64,000 nucleotides of DNA from Gammaproteobacteria bacterium. Lineage in GTDB: Bacteria; Pseudomonadota; Gammaproteobacteria; Enterobacterales; Alteromonadaceae. The notes below the pieces were generated by a model, which saw only the letters and a list, made by a program, of their open reading frames with translations, did no database searches and was not told the origin of the DNA. The translations under genes were made by a program, and so were the position numbers. Location: assembly GCA_018222405.1 (NCBI GenBank), contig JAAFAI010000020.1, positions 1 to 64,000 of the forward strand. The letters are read 5' to 3'. Positions 7,716 to 20,315 of the stretch are shown piece after piece (the first letter of the stretch is position 1; every line of letters starts with the position of its first letter).

Positions 7716-8747
7716 TCAATCTAACATCGCCAGACGCCTGGTAGCGCGTTTAACCAAAACCTTGTCATTTGCATGTGTTATCACCTGATTCAAAAGCTGC
7801 AGGGCTAACTGGCTATTTTCCAGATGGGCAATATCAAGCAATAAACCGGCGATTTCGACATTCTGTCTGGTGGGCAATTTATAAGTTGCGAGTAATCGCT
7901 TAAGGGCTTGCTCACCCAGTTTTACAGCCAATCCGTGTTCATGACTAAACACCGCTGCCTGATAACAGGCATTGATCCATTTCACTTCCCGGTACCAGGT
8001 TTGCGCCGGAGGATTCTCACAGGCCTGTGCAAACGTGTGTTGTGCCTGTGCCAGATTATCTATGGTCCAGTAATACTGCGCCACACGTTCGAGCACTACA
8101 AAGTCGGTATTAAATTCTTCCACAGCCGCTTTAGCTGCGGCAACGCCACTTTGCTGATCATCAGTATTTTGTGCGTAGTTCAGTTTGGCGATGTAGCCCC
8201 ACTTTTTATCCAAAGCAATGGCTTTGTCGGTTAAGGTTTTGTGTAAGGACGCATCGGCACCGTAACTACTTCCGTGCGCAGAGGCTCCGGCTCGCAGAAC
8301 AACATATTCAGCATTCTCAGGAGCGACTTCTCCGGCACGTAACTTGGCCTGTACACCTTTCTTATAAAATCCGAACTTAGAGAAAATTCCCGCCTGATGA
8401 CCAAGGTCGCGCCAGGCATCGGCGGCAAAAGCGAAGGTATCGGGGTTATCCGTAAAACGAGACTCAAAACGAAGTAATAGCCGCTCTGCCGTATCGTTAT
8501 CCTCCAGTTCGATTTGTAGCATGATAGCCAGCTTACTTAACTGATGATTTTCATCTTTTATCCCTTCCTGTTCGGCTAGCAACTTTGTGGCCCGGCTGGT
8601 ATCCCCTTGTACTAAATGGTGAAATGCAGTATTGATTTGTTCATTTAATCCCTTATTCCGCTCAGCGTTGTTGGCATAACTGGTTATACAAAATACTAGT
8701 CCACCTATTAATAACACTGTTCTTTTCACTGTCCTGATGCTACCCAC
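7716..8747 (-). CDS. Exported helical-repeat (TPR-like) protein, unknown function
   Basis: A predicted periplasmic protein of 343 residues. The chosen GTG start at 8747 has a GAGGAG ribosome site five bases upstream; an ATG at 8789 in the same frame lacks one. The N-terminus is a signal peptide (Lys-Arg then a hydrophobic run ending near TSYANN). The mature part is alpha-helical with TPR-like pairs (repeated A/L/Y spacing, RLLLRFESRFTDNPD, AQHTFAQACENP, LLNQVITHANDK), best seen after residue 30 and in the C-terminal half. It lies antisense between ybaB and recR. No enzyme motif is visible and I do not recognise a named family; a scaffold role is the safest inference. Confidence 0.75.
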   Translation of the reverse strand: MGSIRTVKRTVLLIGGLVFCITSYANNAERNKGLNEQINTAFHHLVQGDTSRATKLLAEQEGIKDENHQLSKLAIMLQIELEDNDTAERLLLRFESRFTDNPDTFAFAADAWRDLGHQAGIFSKFGFYKKGVQAKLRAGEVAPENAEYVVLRAGASAHGSSYGADASLHKTLTDKAIALDKKWGYIAKLNYAQNTDDQQSGVAAAKAAVEEFNTDFVVLERVAQYYWTIDNLAQAQHTFAQACENPPAQTWYREVKWINACYQAAVFSHEHGLAVKLGEQALKRLLATYKLPTRQNVEIAGLLLDIAHLENSQLALQLLNQVITHANDKVLVKRATRRLAMLD

Positions 8748-9118
8748 ATGAGCTCCTCGTATTGCCTGGTTCCTGATACCGCAGAACATAATGCGCGGTT
8801 AAAAAATTGTCAGGCAATGCATGATGAAGCCAGTGTGTTTGATGATGAACGGATAAATAACGAAGAGTTAAACTGCTTAAAAGCTAACCTTGTTTCACGG
8901 TGGGAGACAGCCTTAAACTTTGCCTGAGTAACGGTCTGCTTTACTGATAATTTTTATCGCTCTGAATACACCGACGCAAAAGGTTTACGCTTAAAAAAGG
9001 GTCTTGTATAGTGTCGTTCAAAACCGAGCAGATGAAGTAGCCGCATAGCAAATTAACTATTGCCGCTTCGTTAATCACCAATGCCTTTTCAGGCTTCCAA
9101 TTGTGTTGTAACACTATT
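8748..9118. other. Non-coding gap between the TPR-like gene and recR
   Basis: About 370 bases. A 59-codon plus-strand frame (8748-8927) opens directly at the divergent start codon, but it lacks a ribosome site and is not supported. The remainder (8928-9118) presumably carries the recR promoter, although no clear -35/-10 pair stands out. No repeats, RNA gene or terminator are seen. Confidence 0.4.
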
Positions 9119-9718
9119 ATGAAATACAGTCCTTTACTGGCAGAGTTAATCGATAGCCTGACCTGCTTACCGGGTGTGGGAAATAAAACAGCCCAGCGCA
9201 TGGCGTTTCAGCTACTTGAGCGTAACCGTGAAGGCGGCAGAACGCTCAGCGCTGCCTTGCACAACGCCATGGAGCATATCGGTCATTGCAAACAGTGCCG
9301 TAATTTTTCTGAGAATGAGTTGTGCGAAATCTGTCAGCATCCCCAACGTAGCGACAGTCAGCAACTTTGCGTAGTGGAGAGTCCGCAGGACGTGATGGCT
9401 ATCGAACAAACCATGGCGTATAAAGGTACCTACTTTGTATTAATGGGGCATCTGTCGCCCATCGATGGTATCGGTCCTGCCGAAATTGGTCTGGATATTC
9501 TCGAGAAGCAAATAACTGAAGGGCAATACGCCGAAGTCATTCTGGCCACCAACCCTACAGTAGAAGGCGAGGCCACTGCCCATTATATTGGTCAGCTTTG
9601 TCAGAAGCACAATGTTTCAGCCAGCCGAATTGCTCATGGTGTGCCAATTGGCGGCGAGCTTGAATATATAGACGGTAATACTCTTACCCATGCATTTTCA
9701 GGTCGACGGTCACTCTGA
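9119..9718 (+). CDS. recR: Recombination protein RecR
   Basis: Zinc-finger toprim protein that acts with RecO to load RecA at gaps. The ATG at 9119 ([10 protein letters not shown]) matches the start of E. coli RecR; a TTG 18 bases earlier would add six residues. Of the 199 residues, [14 protein letters not shown] is the helix-hairpin-helix (about 16-30), C56, C59, C68 and C71-like cysteines ([17 protein letters not shown]) bind zinc, and [12 protein letters not shown] and [12 protein letters not shown] form the toprim fold. It normally follows ybaB; here the inverted TPR-like gene separates them. Confidence 0.96.
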   Translation: MKYSPLLAELIDSLTCLPGVGNKTAQRMAFQLLERNREGGRTLSAALHNAMEHIGHCKQCRNFSENELCEICQHPQRSDSQQLCVVESPQDVMAIEQTMAYKGTYFVLMGHLSPIDGIGPAEIGLDILEKQITEGQYAEVILATNPTVEGEATAHYIGQLCQKHNVSASRIAHGVPIGGELEYIDGNTLTHAFSGRRSL

Positions 9719-9869
9719 GTACCGTCGAACCCTATTCCGGCAAGCCATTTCATAACCACCACTTCGCTACCCAACCAACAATTTTTTGTATTTTACCGTT
9801 GAATTTTCTGTCCTGAGACCTCACTTGTCTTGTTGAAAAATAATTAAACTGACTAGGAGACTCTGGTTT

Positions 9870-11792
9870 ATGGCTGAAGTGGCCCATCAAGAAACTCATG
9901 GCTTTCAAACAGAAGTAAAACAACTTCTGCATTTGATGATCCATTCTCTGTATTCAAACAAGGAAATCTTTTTACGCGAATTAGTATCCAACGCAGCAGA
10001 TGCCGCTGATAAACTTCGTTTTAAGGCGCTGGAAAACGATAGCCTGTACGAAAATGATGGTGATCTGTGCGTTAAACTGAGCGTTGATAAGGAAGCTGGT
10101 ACCATCACCATTAGCGATAACGGTATTGGTATGAGCCGTGACGACGTAATTGCCAACCTCGGCACTATTGCAAAGTCGGGCACCGCAGACTTTTTCAGCA
10201 AACTGTCTGGTGATAAAGCCAAAGATTCACAGCTGATTGGTCAGTTTGGTGTTGGTTTTTATTCTGCGTTTATCGTTGCTGACAAAGTCGTCGTTCGTAC
10301 CCGTGCAGCAGGCGAGTCTGCTGATCAGGGCGTAGAATGGATTTCTGAGGGTGAAGGCGAATTCACCGTAGGTGATATAGAAAAGGCCGACCGCGGTACA
10401 GAGATTACGCTTTATCTGCGCGACGATGAAAAAGAATTCGCAGACGATTGGCGCTTGCGCTCGATCATCAGCAAATACTCCGATCACATCAGTATTCCGG
10501 TGCGCATGTGGAAAGCGCCGGTAGAAGAGCAGGATGGACCAGACGGGGAGAAGATCCCGGCTCAGTCAGGCGAATGGGAAACCGTTAACAAAGCTACCGC
10601 ATTGTGGACTCGTGATAAGTCAGAAATTAGCGACGAAGAATATATTGAGTTCTATCGCCATGTTTCTCACGACTTTGCCGAGCCAATGAGCTGGGCACAT
10701 AACAAGGTGGAAGGTAAAACCGAATACACCAGCTTGTTATATATCCCAAGCAAAGCCCCGTTTGACTTATGGAACCGTGACCAAACCCACGGCCTGAAGC
10801 TGTACGTTCAACGCGTGTTCATTATGGATGACGCTGAACAGTTTATGCCTACCTATCTGCGGTTTGTTAAAGGCTTGCTCGATTCCAATGACCTGCCGCT
10901 TAACGTATCTCGTGAAATTCTGCAGGATAACAAAGTAACACAGTCACTGCGTACTGGTTGCACCAAACGTGTACTGCAAATGCTGGAGCGTATGGCGAAA
11001 AATGACACCGAAAAATACCAGTCTTTCTGGAACGAGTTTGGTAACGTGCTGAAAGAAGGTCCGGCGGAAGACTTCTCCAACAAAGAGAAAGTAGCTGGCC
11101 TGTTGCGTTTTGCCTCAACTCACAACGACAGCAGTGACCAAACGGTATCTCTGGCCGACTATATCTCTCGGATGAAAGAGGGTCAGGATAAGATTTACTA
11201 TGTAACTGCCGACAGTTATCAGGCGGCCAAAAACAGTCCTCACCTGGAAATCTTTAAGAAAAAAGGCATTGAAGTACTGTTGATGGGCGAGCGCATCGAC
11301 GAGTGGTTAATGCAACATCTGACCGAGTTTGATGGTAAGCAACTGAAGTCGATTGCCCGTGGCGATCTGGATTTAGATGATCTTGAAGACGAAGAAAGCA
11401 AGAAAGCTCATGAAGAAGCCGAAAAACAGGTGGAAGGTGTGCTTGAGCGTGCTAAAACGGCGCTGGGCGATAAAGTTATCGACGTTAAATTCACTCACCG
11501 TTTAACCGACTCACCAGCGGTAATCGTGGCTGATGATAACGGCATGACTACGCAAATGATGAAGCTGATGGAAGCCGCTGGTCAGCCAGTGCCTGAAGTG
11601 AAGTATCACTTTGAGCTCAATCCTGAACATCAGTTAGTGAAGTTACTGGCCGACGTACAGGACGAAACGGTATTTAAGAACTGGACAGAAGTGTTGTTTG
11701 ATCAGGCGGCACTTTCTGAGCAGGGCAGCCTTAAAGACCCGGCGACTTTCGTACGCAACCTGAATGGCTTACTGATGAGTCTTTCTAAGTAA
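9870..11792 (+). CDS. htpG: Chaperone HtpG (Hsp90 family)
   Basis: Cytosolic ATP-dependent Hsp90 chaperone that remodels clients together with DnaK. The 640-residue product, slightly longer than E. coli HtpG (624), shows the GHKL ATP-binding motifs [21 protein letters not shown] and [11 protein letters not shown] in the first 140 residues, a middle domain, and the C-terminal dimerisation domain ending LLMSLSK. An AGGAGA ribosome site lies just upstream. The 5' region contains TTGTTGAAAAA but no matching heat-shock -10, so sigma-32 control cannot be asserted from sequence. A strong terminator follows. Confidence 0.98.
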   Translation: MAEVAHQETHGFQTEVKQLLHLMIHSLYSNKEIFLRELVSNAADAADKLRFKALENDSLYENDGDLCVKLSVDKEAGTITISDNGIGMSRDDVIANLGTIAKSGTADFFSKLSGDKAKDSQLIGQFGVGFYSAFIVADKVVVRTRAAGESADQGVEWISEGEGEFTVGDIEKADRGTEITLYLRDDEKEFADDWRLRSIISKYSDHISIPVRMWKAPVEEQDGPDGEKIPAQSGEWETVNKATALWTRDKSEISDEEYIEFYRHVSHDFAEPMSWAHNKVEGKTEYTSLLYIPSKAPFDLWNRDQTHGLKLYVQRVFIMDDAEQFMPTYLRFVKGLLDSNDLPLNVSREILQDNKVTQSLRTGCTKRVLQMLERMAKNDTEKYQSFWNEFGNVLKEGPAEDFSNKEKVAGLLRFASTHNDSSDQTVSLADYISRMKEGQDKIYYVTADSYQAAKNSPHLEIFKKKGIEVLLMGERIDEWLMQHLTEFDGKQLKSIARGDLDLDDLEDEESKKAHEEAEKQVEGVLERAKTALGDKVIDVKFTHRLTDSPAVIVADDNGMTTQMMKLMEAAGQPVPEVKYHFELNPEHQLVKLLADVQDETVFKNWTEVLFDQAALSEQGSLKDPATFVRNLNGLLMSLSK

Positions 11793-11816
11793 GTCAGCAG
11801 CAAAGCACTGAATAAA

Positions 11817-11847
11817 ACGGGCAGGTTTTTACCTGCCCGTTTTTTTT
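11817..11847 (+). terminator. Rho-independent terminator after htpG
   Basis: Perfect ten-base stem ACGGGCAGGT (11817-11826) and ACCTGCCCGT (11831-11840), TTTT loop, then eight T residues. Confidence 0.95.
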
Positions 11848-12845
<998 letters not shown>

Positions 12846-12866
12846 TCCGGCCTTTCGCAGAAATTG

Positions 12867-12895
12867 AAAAGCCGCTGATTTACAGCGGCTTTTTT
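12867..12895 (+). terminator. Rho-independent terminator after adk
   Basis: Stem GCCGCTG (12871-12877) and CAGCGGC (12883-12889), flanked by AAAA/TTTT pairs and followed by six T residues. Confidence 0.93.
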
Positions 12896-12998
12896 GTTCC
12901 CCTTTATTCTCTCAAACAAACTGCGCAATCATTGCTTTACCCCTCACCTATTTCACTGTCACAATAACTGCCTATAACGCGAAAATAGTAGTGAAAAG

Positions 12999-13403
12999 AT
13001 GATAGTACTTCCGGTTACTGCTTTTTATGCCAGTATTCTGGCATTTATTTATTTGTATATTAGCGCGTTGGTGATTATTCACCGGCGTAGTAATCGAATT
13101 GGTGTGGGCGACGGCGGCGATGAAGTTCTGCAGCGTCTGGTTCGGGTTCACGGTAACTTTGCTGAATATGTGCCGCTCACGTTACTGCTGCTGGCCATCC
13201 TGGAAATCAGCACGGAAATTCCCTGGCTGATTCATTTATTCGGCGCATCCCTGGTCATTGGCCGTGTATTGCATGCTTACGGATTGCGTCACTCTGTGGG
13301 CGCAACCTGGCAACGGGTCGCAGGCATGATGTTAACGCTGATGTCGCTGTTCGGCCTGGCCAGCGCTAACCTGACACTGATTTACTGGTTACCGTTTTTA
13401 TGA
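12999..13403 (+). CDS. MAPEG family membrane protein
   Basis: Integral membrane protein of 134 residues with four hydrophobic segments (about 4-25, 55-68, 75-92, 108-131), belonging to the MAPEG superfamily (microsomal glutathione transferase-like). Supporting motifs are RRSNRIGVGDGG, the RVHGNFAEYVPL segment that carries the family's conserved N/E, and GRVLHAYGL. Bacterial members are mostly uncharacterised. Its stop overlaps the next ATG by four bases (ATGA), so it is translationally coupled to the PLP enzyme; no substrate can be named. Confidence 0.88.
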   Translation: MIVLPVTAFYASILAFIYLYISALVIIHRRSNRIGVGDGGDEVLQRLVRVHGNFAEYVPLTLLLLAILEISTEIPWLIHLFGASLVIGRVLHAYGLRHSVGATWQRVAGMMLTLMSLFGLASANLTLIYWLPFL

Positions 13404-14533
13404 ATTCGTTGGCACAACTTATGACCCCAGCGTGCCTGCTTGATCTGGCTAAGTTCCGCCGCAACTGTCAGCGAATGCAGGCCGTTGCGGATGGTGAGCA
13501 ACTTACTCTTCGTCCGCACGTTAAAACCCTCAAATCACTGCAGGCGGCAGAGTATTATGCGCCAGCCTCAGGCCCCATCACGGTGTCAACACTGGCTGAA
13601 GCCGCTACTTTTGCCAGCGCTGGTTATACCGATATTCTCTATGCGGTGGGGTTGTCACCCAACAAATTCGGGCAGTTAGCCGCCATTCAACGACTGGCGC
13701 CGGATTTCACGGTGATAGCCGACAGCCTGAATGCGGTAAATGCATTAACCGATTACGCGGGTGAATTAGAGCTACCTTTATCGGTGATGCTGGAAGTGGA
13801 TGTGGACGGTCACCGCGCCGGGTTATTACCGGCGTCCGCCGAGTTAATTATTTGTGCCAGGGCTTTATCAGCAGCTCCGAACATTCACTTCCGTGGCATC
13901 ATGACTCATGCCGGTGCCTCCTACGATTGTGACACCAAAGCTGCGCAACAGGCGATGGGACAACAAGAGTGTGAGCGCATCGCCAACGCTGCAGCCAATC
14001 TGTTGGCAGCAGGGATACCCTGTGAGCTGGTCTCGGCAGGTGCAACCCCCACGGCGTTAGCCAGCATTAAGCATACCGGTATTAATGAACTTCGGGCTGG
14101 CGTCTTTGCCACGTTTGATTGTGTCATGGCCGGTCTGGGGGTGTGTGAAATTAATGATATTGCCCTGTCTGTGCTGACATCCGTAATCGGCCACCAGGCC
14201 GATAAAAACTCGGTGATTGTTGATGCTGGCTGGATGGCCTTGTCGCGGGACCAGGGCACGGCATCACAGCAGCAGGATTGTGGCTATGGGCTGGTGTGCG
14301 ATGAGCACGGCAAGCTACTGGACGGCTGGTACGTTAGTGCCACCAATCAGGAACACGGCATTATCAGCCATCGGGATAATCTTACGCCGCCGGAGTCTGT
14401 GTTTGGTTATGGCTGTTCGCTGCGTATTCTGCCTATTCATGCCTGTGCCACGGCAGCTCAGTATTCTAAATACCATGTTATTGGCGATGACGGCGATATC
14501 CCGGCAATATGGTCGCGGGTAAATGGCTGGTAG
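13400..14533 (+). CDS. DSD1-family PLP-dependent enzyme (D-Ser dehydratase/D-Thr aldolase-like)
   Basis: Fold-type III PLP enzyme of 377 residues acting on a D- or hydroxy amino acid. The N-terminal alanine-racemase-like barrel contains the PLP lysine in RPHVKTLKS (about residue 42). The C-terminal domain carries GYGC near a final HACATAAQY motif, whose His and Cys match the zinc ligands of eukaryotic-type D-serine dehydratases. Candidate activities are D-serine dehydratase, D-threonine aldolase or 3-hydroxyaspartate aldolase; the sequence alone does not decide. Coupled to the MAPEG gene by a 4-base overlap. Confidence 0.85.
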   Translation: MNSLAQLMTPACLLDLAKFRRNCQRMQAVADGEQLTLRPHVKTLKSLQAAEYYAPASGPITVSTLAEAATFASAGYTDILYAVGLSPNKFGQLAAIQRLAPDFTVIADSLNAVNALTDYAGELELPLSVMLEVDVDGHRAGLLPASAELIICARALSAAPNIHFRGIMTHAGASYDCDTKAAQQAMGQQECERIANAAANLLAAGIPCELVSAGATPTALASIKHTGINELRAGVFATFDCVMAGLGVCEINDIALSVLTSVIGHQADKNSVIVDAGWMALSRDQGTASQQQDCGYGLVCDEHGKLLDGWYVSATNQEHGIISHRDNLTPPESVFGYGCSLRILPIHACATAAQYSKYHVIGDDGDIPAIWSRVNGW

Positions 14534-14633
14534 AATGCTGGTCTGTTGAGCTGACTTCTTCCGGCTGTTAACTGGGCAAAAATGCCACATCGGTTTACAC
14601 TTAAACAACGTAGTTTATGAGTTGCTGTCCTCA

Positions 14634-15350
14634 ATGAAGTTTCGCCCGCTAGTCAGTGTTTTTTGTTTATTCGTACTCAGTATCACAGGGGCATTCGCCA
14701 ACACTCCCTCGCTGGTGGTGTTTACCGAGGTGTCACCACCTTATCAGTATCAGGTGGACGACCAGGTTAGCGGTATTGCTACCGAGCGGGTTCGCAATAT
14801 CATTTCCCATGCCGGACTTACCGCTGAATTTAAGATATACCCCTGGGCCCGGGCGATGCTAAATGTCGAACGCTCCAGTCGTGCTTTGATTTACTCCATT
14901 GCAAAAACACCGCAGCGGGATGGTCGGTTTCACTGGATTGCTCCGGTTGCCAGATTTAATCTAAGCATTCTGACGCTTGCCAGGCGAGAGGATATTCAGC
15001 TCGATAAACAGCTTGATCTGAATGGCTTGTCGGCAGCCGCTCAGCGAGGTGATATTGCTGAGTCATGGTTGGTTAGCAAGGGCCTTGTAGAAGGCCATGA
15101 TCTGATGATATGCGCTGATATTCTGTGTTCGTGGCAGCAGTTAAAACTTGGCACTGTCGATATCATTATCGAAGATCCAAAACTCATTGAAAGCACCGCA
15201 CAGCTGGCAGGTTTACAGGCCGGGGATATCAAGGTTGTGCAGCCCGTACCTGCACTGTCTGTAGTGGCTTATCTGGCGGCTAATGGTGATATGGAGCCGG
15301 AGATAGTGGAGCGCCTGCAGGTTGCTGCCCGTGAACTCGGTTATCAGTGA
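14634..15350 (+). CDS. Periplasmic solute-binding protein, family 3-like
   Basis: Exported protein of 238 residues from the ATG at 14634; a TTG four codons earlier is the alternative. A signal peptide (MKFRPLVSVFC to GAFA, cut before NTPSL) is followed by the type II periplasmic binding fold: VVFTEVSPPYQY, ATERVRNIISHAG, IYPWARAMLNVERS, ALIYSIAKTPQRDGRFHWI. This PWARAL-type subgroup is common in marine gammaproteobacteria and rarely has an adjacent ABC permease; none is present here. The ligand is unknown; amino acids are typical of the wider family. Confidence 0.85.
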   Translation: MKFRPLVSVFCLFVLSITGAFANTPSLVVFTEVSPPYQYQVDDQVSGIATERVRNIISHAGLTAEFKIYPWARAMLNVERSSRALIYSIAKTPQRDGRFHWIAPVARFNLSILTLARREDIQLDKQLDLNGLSAAAQRGDIAESWLVSKGLVEGHDLMICADILCSWQQLKLGTVDIIIEDPKLIESTAQLAGLQAGDIKVVQPVPALSVVAYLAANGDMEPEIVERLQVAARELGYQ

Positions 15351-15354
15351 CGCA

Positions 15355-15386
15355 TAAAAAAGGCCACCATCAGGTAGCCTTTGTTT
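15355..15386. terminator. Bidirectional terminator between the binding-protein gene and hisIE
   Basis: Stem AAAGGCCACC with GGTAGCCTTT (one mismatch), ATCA loop. It is followed by TTTGTTT on the plus strand, and on the minus strand by TTTTTTA, so it can end both converging transcripts. Confidence 0.8.
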
Positions 15387-15398
15387 AAGTTGTGGTGA

Positions 15399-16019
15399 TT
15401 AGCCTTTATGGCGTTCTCTGAGCACGTTGACCGCATCCGATACCGACATATCACAGGCCTGCAGCAATACTGTTAAATGATAGAGTAAGTCAGCCGCTTC
15501 ATTACGCAGTTCTTCTTTATCCATCACGGTGGCCGCCAGCGCAGTTTCAACGCCTTCTTCACCTACTTTCTGCGCGATGCGCTTTACGCCTTTACTGTAC
15601 AGTTTGGCGGTATAGCTCGACTCCGGGTCAGCCGATTTACGTGCTGCCAGTACCCGCTCTAAATCGCCAACAAAGGTGTAATCGGCAACGTCGCCATCAA
15701 ACCAACAGCTCTCTGCGCCGGTGTGGCAGGTCGGCCCGTTAGGGTTGGCCAGCACCAGTAACGAATCGTCATCGCAATCACTGCTAACACTGACTAGATC
15801 CAGCGTGTTGCCGGAGGTTTCGCCTTTTTGCCATAGCCGCTGCTTAGAGCGGCTAAAAAAGGTGACTTTACCGCTACTCAGGGTAACCTCGAGTGCTTCG
15901 GGGTTCATGTAACCCTGCATCAATACTTTGCCAGTCACCGCATCCTGCACAATGGCGGGTAGCAGGTTATCCATTTTTTCCCAGGCTAACTGGCTCTGGG
16001 TGTCTTGTGTAATTTTCAT
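15399..16019 (-). CDS. hisIE: Bifunctional phosphoribosyl-AMP cyclohydrolase / phosphoribosyl-ATP pyrophosphatase
   Basis: Steps 2 and 3 of histidine synthesis. The ATG at 16019 (MKITQDTQ) has a clear AAGGAAAC ribosome site and gives 206 residues. The HisI half (to about residue 115) has [26 protein letters not shown] and the zinc-binding SSDCDDD and CHTGAESCW motifs. The HisE half has [11 protein letters not shown] and [14 protein letters not shown]. It is the last gene of the his operon, 10 bases after hisF. Confidence 0.97.
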   Translation of the reverse strand: MKITQDTQSQLAWEKMDNLLPAIVQDAVTGKVLMQGYMNPEALEVTLSSGKVTFFSRSKQRLWQKGETSGNTLDLVSVSSDCDDDSLLVLANPNGPTCHTGAESCWFDGDVADYTFVGDLERVLAARKSADPESSYTAKLYSKGVKRIAQKVGEEGVETALAATVMDKEELRNEAADLLYHLTVLLQACDMSVSDAVNVLRERHKG

Positions 16020-16029
16020 AGTTGTTTCC

Positions 16030-18147
<2,118 letters not shown>

Positions 18148-18148
<1 letters not shown>

Positions 18149-19218
18149 TACAGGGCTCCTTTACTGCTTGGCAGGGCATCACCCGAACGGGTAATGGCCT
18201 GACGTAAGGCCCGGCCAAATACCTTAAACAGGCTCTCTACCTGATGGTGAGCATTACCTTCGCTGGTAGATAAGTGCAGCGACAGTCCCATGCTTTGGGC
18301 CAGTGAGTAAAAGAAGTGCTCAACCATTTCAGTTGCCATTTCGCCAACCTGATCACGACTGAATTTGGCATCAAATTTCAGGTAAGGGCGATTGGAAATA
18401 TCCATGATGCACTCAGCACGACACTCATCCATCGGCAGAGCAAAACCAAAGCGGCCAATGCCGCGTTTGTTACCCAGTGCTTTCTTTAGGGCTTCACCTA
18501 ACGCCAGAGCGGTGTCTTCAACACTGTGGTGATCGTCGATGTGCAGATCGCCGTCGGTTTTAAGCTGCAGCTCAAAGCCACCATGGGTGGCAATCTGGTC
18601 GAGCATGTGGTCGAAGAAGCCCATGCCGGTGGCAATGGTCGACTTTGCGGATGAGTCTAAATCTACCCGCACATGAATGTTGGTTTCAGAGGTGGTTCGG
18701 GTGACTTCAGCAATGCGTGAAGACGCCAGCAATTGCTTCTCGATAGCCGGCCAGTTGGTTTCTTCGCGGGTGTATTGAATACCTTTGATACCCATGTTTT
18801 CGGCTAATTGCATATCGGTCATGCGATCGCCAATTACGTATGAGCGGGTAAAGTCGACCTTACCCTGTTGCAGATAGTCTTTGACCAGGCCAAGTTTTGG
18901 CTTACGGCAGGAACAGTTGTCTTCATCAAAGTGCGGGCAAATCAGCACATCGTCAAAGGTTACGCCCTGACTTTCAAACACCGCCATCATGGCATTGTGA
19001 GGCAGGTCAAAATCGGCCTGCGGAAAGCTGTCGGTACCCAGACCATCCTGATTGGTAACCATTACCAGTTTAAAGCCGGCGGCTTTCAGTTTTAGTAAAA
19101 CCGGGATAACCTGCGGTTCGAATACCAGCTTTTCGAGGCTGTCGAGTTGCTTGTCGATAGGTGGCTCTTCTACCAGAGTGCCGTCACGGTCGATAAATAA
19201 AATAGCTTGCTGGCTCAC
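18148..19218 (-). CDS. hisB: Bifunctional histidinol-phosphatase / imidazoleglycerol-phosphate dehydratase
   Basis: Enteric-type fusion of 356 residues catalysing steps 6 and 8. The N-terminal HAD phosphatase (to about 165) has [16 protein letters not shown], zinc-binding [15 protein letters not shown] and VIGDRMTDM. The C-terminal dehydratase has [32 protein letters not shown] and [10 protein letters not shown], with the metal-binding His/Glu sets. It overlaps hisC by four bases and hisH by one. Confidence 0.97.
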
Positions 19219-20300
19219 AGTGATGCTCCCGCTTGCTCAAAATAAGCGTCTAATAAGGAAAGTAAACGCTGATTCTGTTCAGCGCTGCCAATAGTTGCCC
19301 GCAGGCAGTTTTGCAGGTTAAGTTGTTTGGACTGGTCGCGAATAAGCATGCCCTGGCTAACCAGATATTGCATGATCTGCGAGCAGTGGCCGTGGCGGAA
19401 CAAAATATAATTGGCTTTTACGTCGCCAACCAGTTCTACACCGGGCCGTTTGGCCAGCTCTGCCTGCAGCGTGGTGCGCTGTTCATTTAAAAACGCTACC
19501 TGTTGCTGCATTCGCGCAATATTTTCAGGCGTTAATGCCTGCGCTACAATTTGCGCCACCGGCTCCGGGATAGGGTAGGGCGCAATGACTTTTAACAGCG
19601 ACTGGATAATTGCTTCGCTGGCGATAGTAAATCCACAGCGTAAACCGGCCAGGGCAAAGGCTTTGGAAAGCGTACGTAATACCACCAGGTTAGGGTAAGT
19701 TGCCAGCTGCGTTGCCCAGGTGTTGTCGATATCAAACTCAATGTAGGCTTCGTCTACCACTACCAGAGCGGTATCGGCAAAGTGCTCCAGCACGGCGGTT
19801 AAATCAGCTTTGCTCACCTGAGTGCCGGTAGGGTTATTAGGCGCGCAAATAAATACCAGATTAACGTCTTCTGTAGCGCAAATCCCCTCTACATCAAGGC
19901 TGCAATCGTCGTTTAAGGGAACGCGTTTAATGCCCACATCACAGGTTTCCGCGCTAATGGCATACATGCCATAGGTCGGCGGGCAAATCAGAATATTATC
20001 TTCGCCCGGCGTGCAAAAGGTGCGAATTAACAGCTCAATGCCTTCATCGGCGCCGCGCGTAACAATCAGTTGTGATTTATCTACGCCAGCATACTCGGCA
20101 TAGCCGTTAATCACCCTGTCGGGCTGACAGGAGGGGTAACGGTTAAAGTTACCAGAGTCAATATCGTAAGGATTGGCAAAAGGCGATTCGTTGGCGTTTA
20201 GCCAGTCCTGACCACCGGAAAATAATCGGCGCGCTGATTCATAGGGTTTCAGCGGCACCAGATTGGCGTTGATTAAAGTATCAACCAGTTTGCTCGTCAT
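19215..20300 (-). CDS. hisC: Histidinol-phosphate aminotransferase
   Basis: PLP aminotransferase, step 7. The 361-residue fold-type I enzyme has [10 protein letters not shown] near the N-terminus, [18 protein letters not shown] and the PLP lysine in [17 protein letters not shown] (about K216). Coupled to hisB by a 4-base overlap and placed 15 bases after hisD. Confidence 0.97.
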   Translation of the reverse strand: MTSKLVDTLINANLVPLKPYESARRLFSGGQDWLNANESPFANPYDIDSGNFNRYPSCQPDRVINGYAEYAGVDKSQLIVTRGADEGIELLIRTFCTPGEDNILICPPTYGMYAISAETCDVGIKRVPLNDDCSLDVEGICATEDVNLVFICAPNNPTGTQVSKADLTAVLEHFADTALVVVDEAYIEFDIDNTWATQLATYPNLVVLRTLSKAFALAGLRCGFTIASEAIIQSLLKVIAPYPIPEPVAQIVAQALTPENIARMQQQVAFLNEQRTTLQAELAKRPGVELVGDVKANYILFRHGHCSQIMQYLVSQGMLIRDQSKQLNLQNCLRATIGSAEQNQRLLSLLDAYFEQAGASL

Positions 20301-20315
20301 AGCGGTCTCTGTAAG

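Noticed and set aside
8748-8927. 59-residue frame starting MSSSYCLVPDTAEH back-to-back with the TPR-like gene
   Set aside because: Protein-like composition, but no ribosome site upstream and its opening lies at the other gene's start; no other support.
9719-9869. Sigma-32 heat-shock promoter for htpG
   Set aside because: TTGAAAAA is present but no CCCCAT-like -10 at proper spacing.
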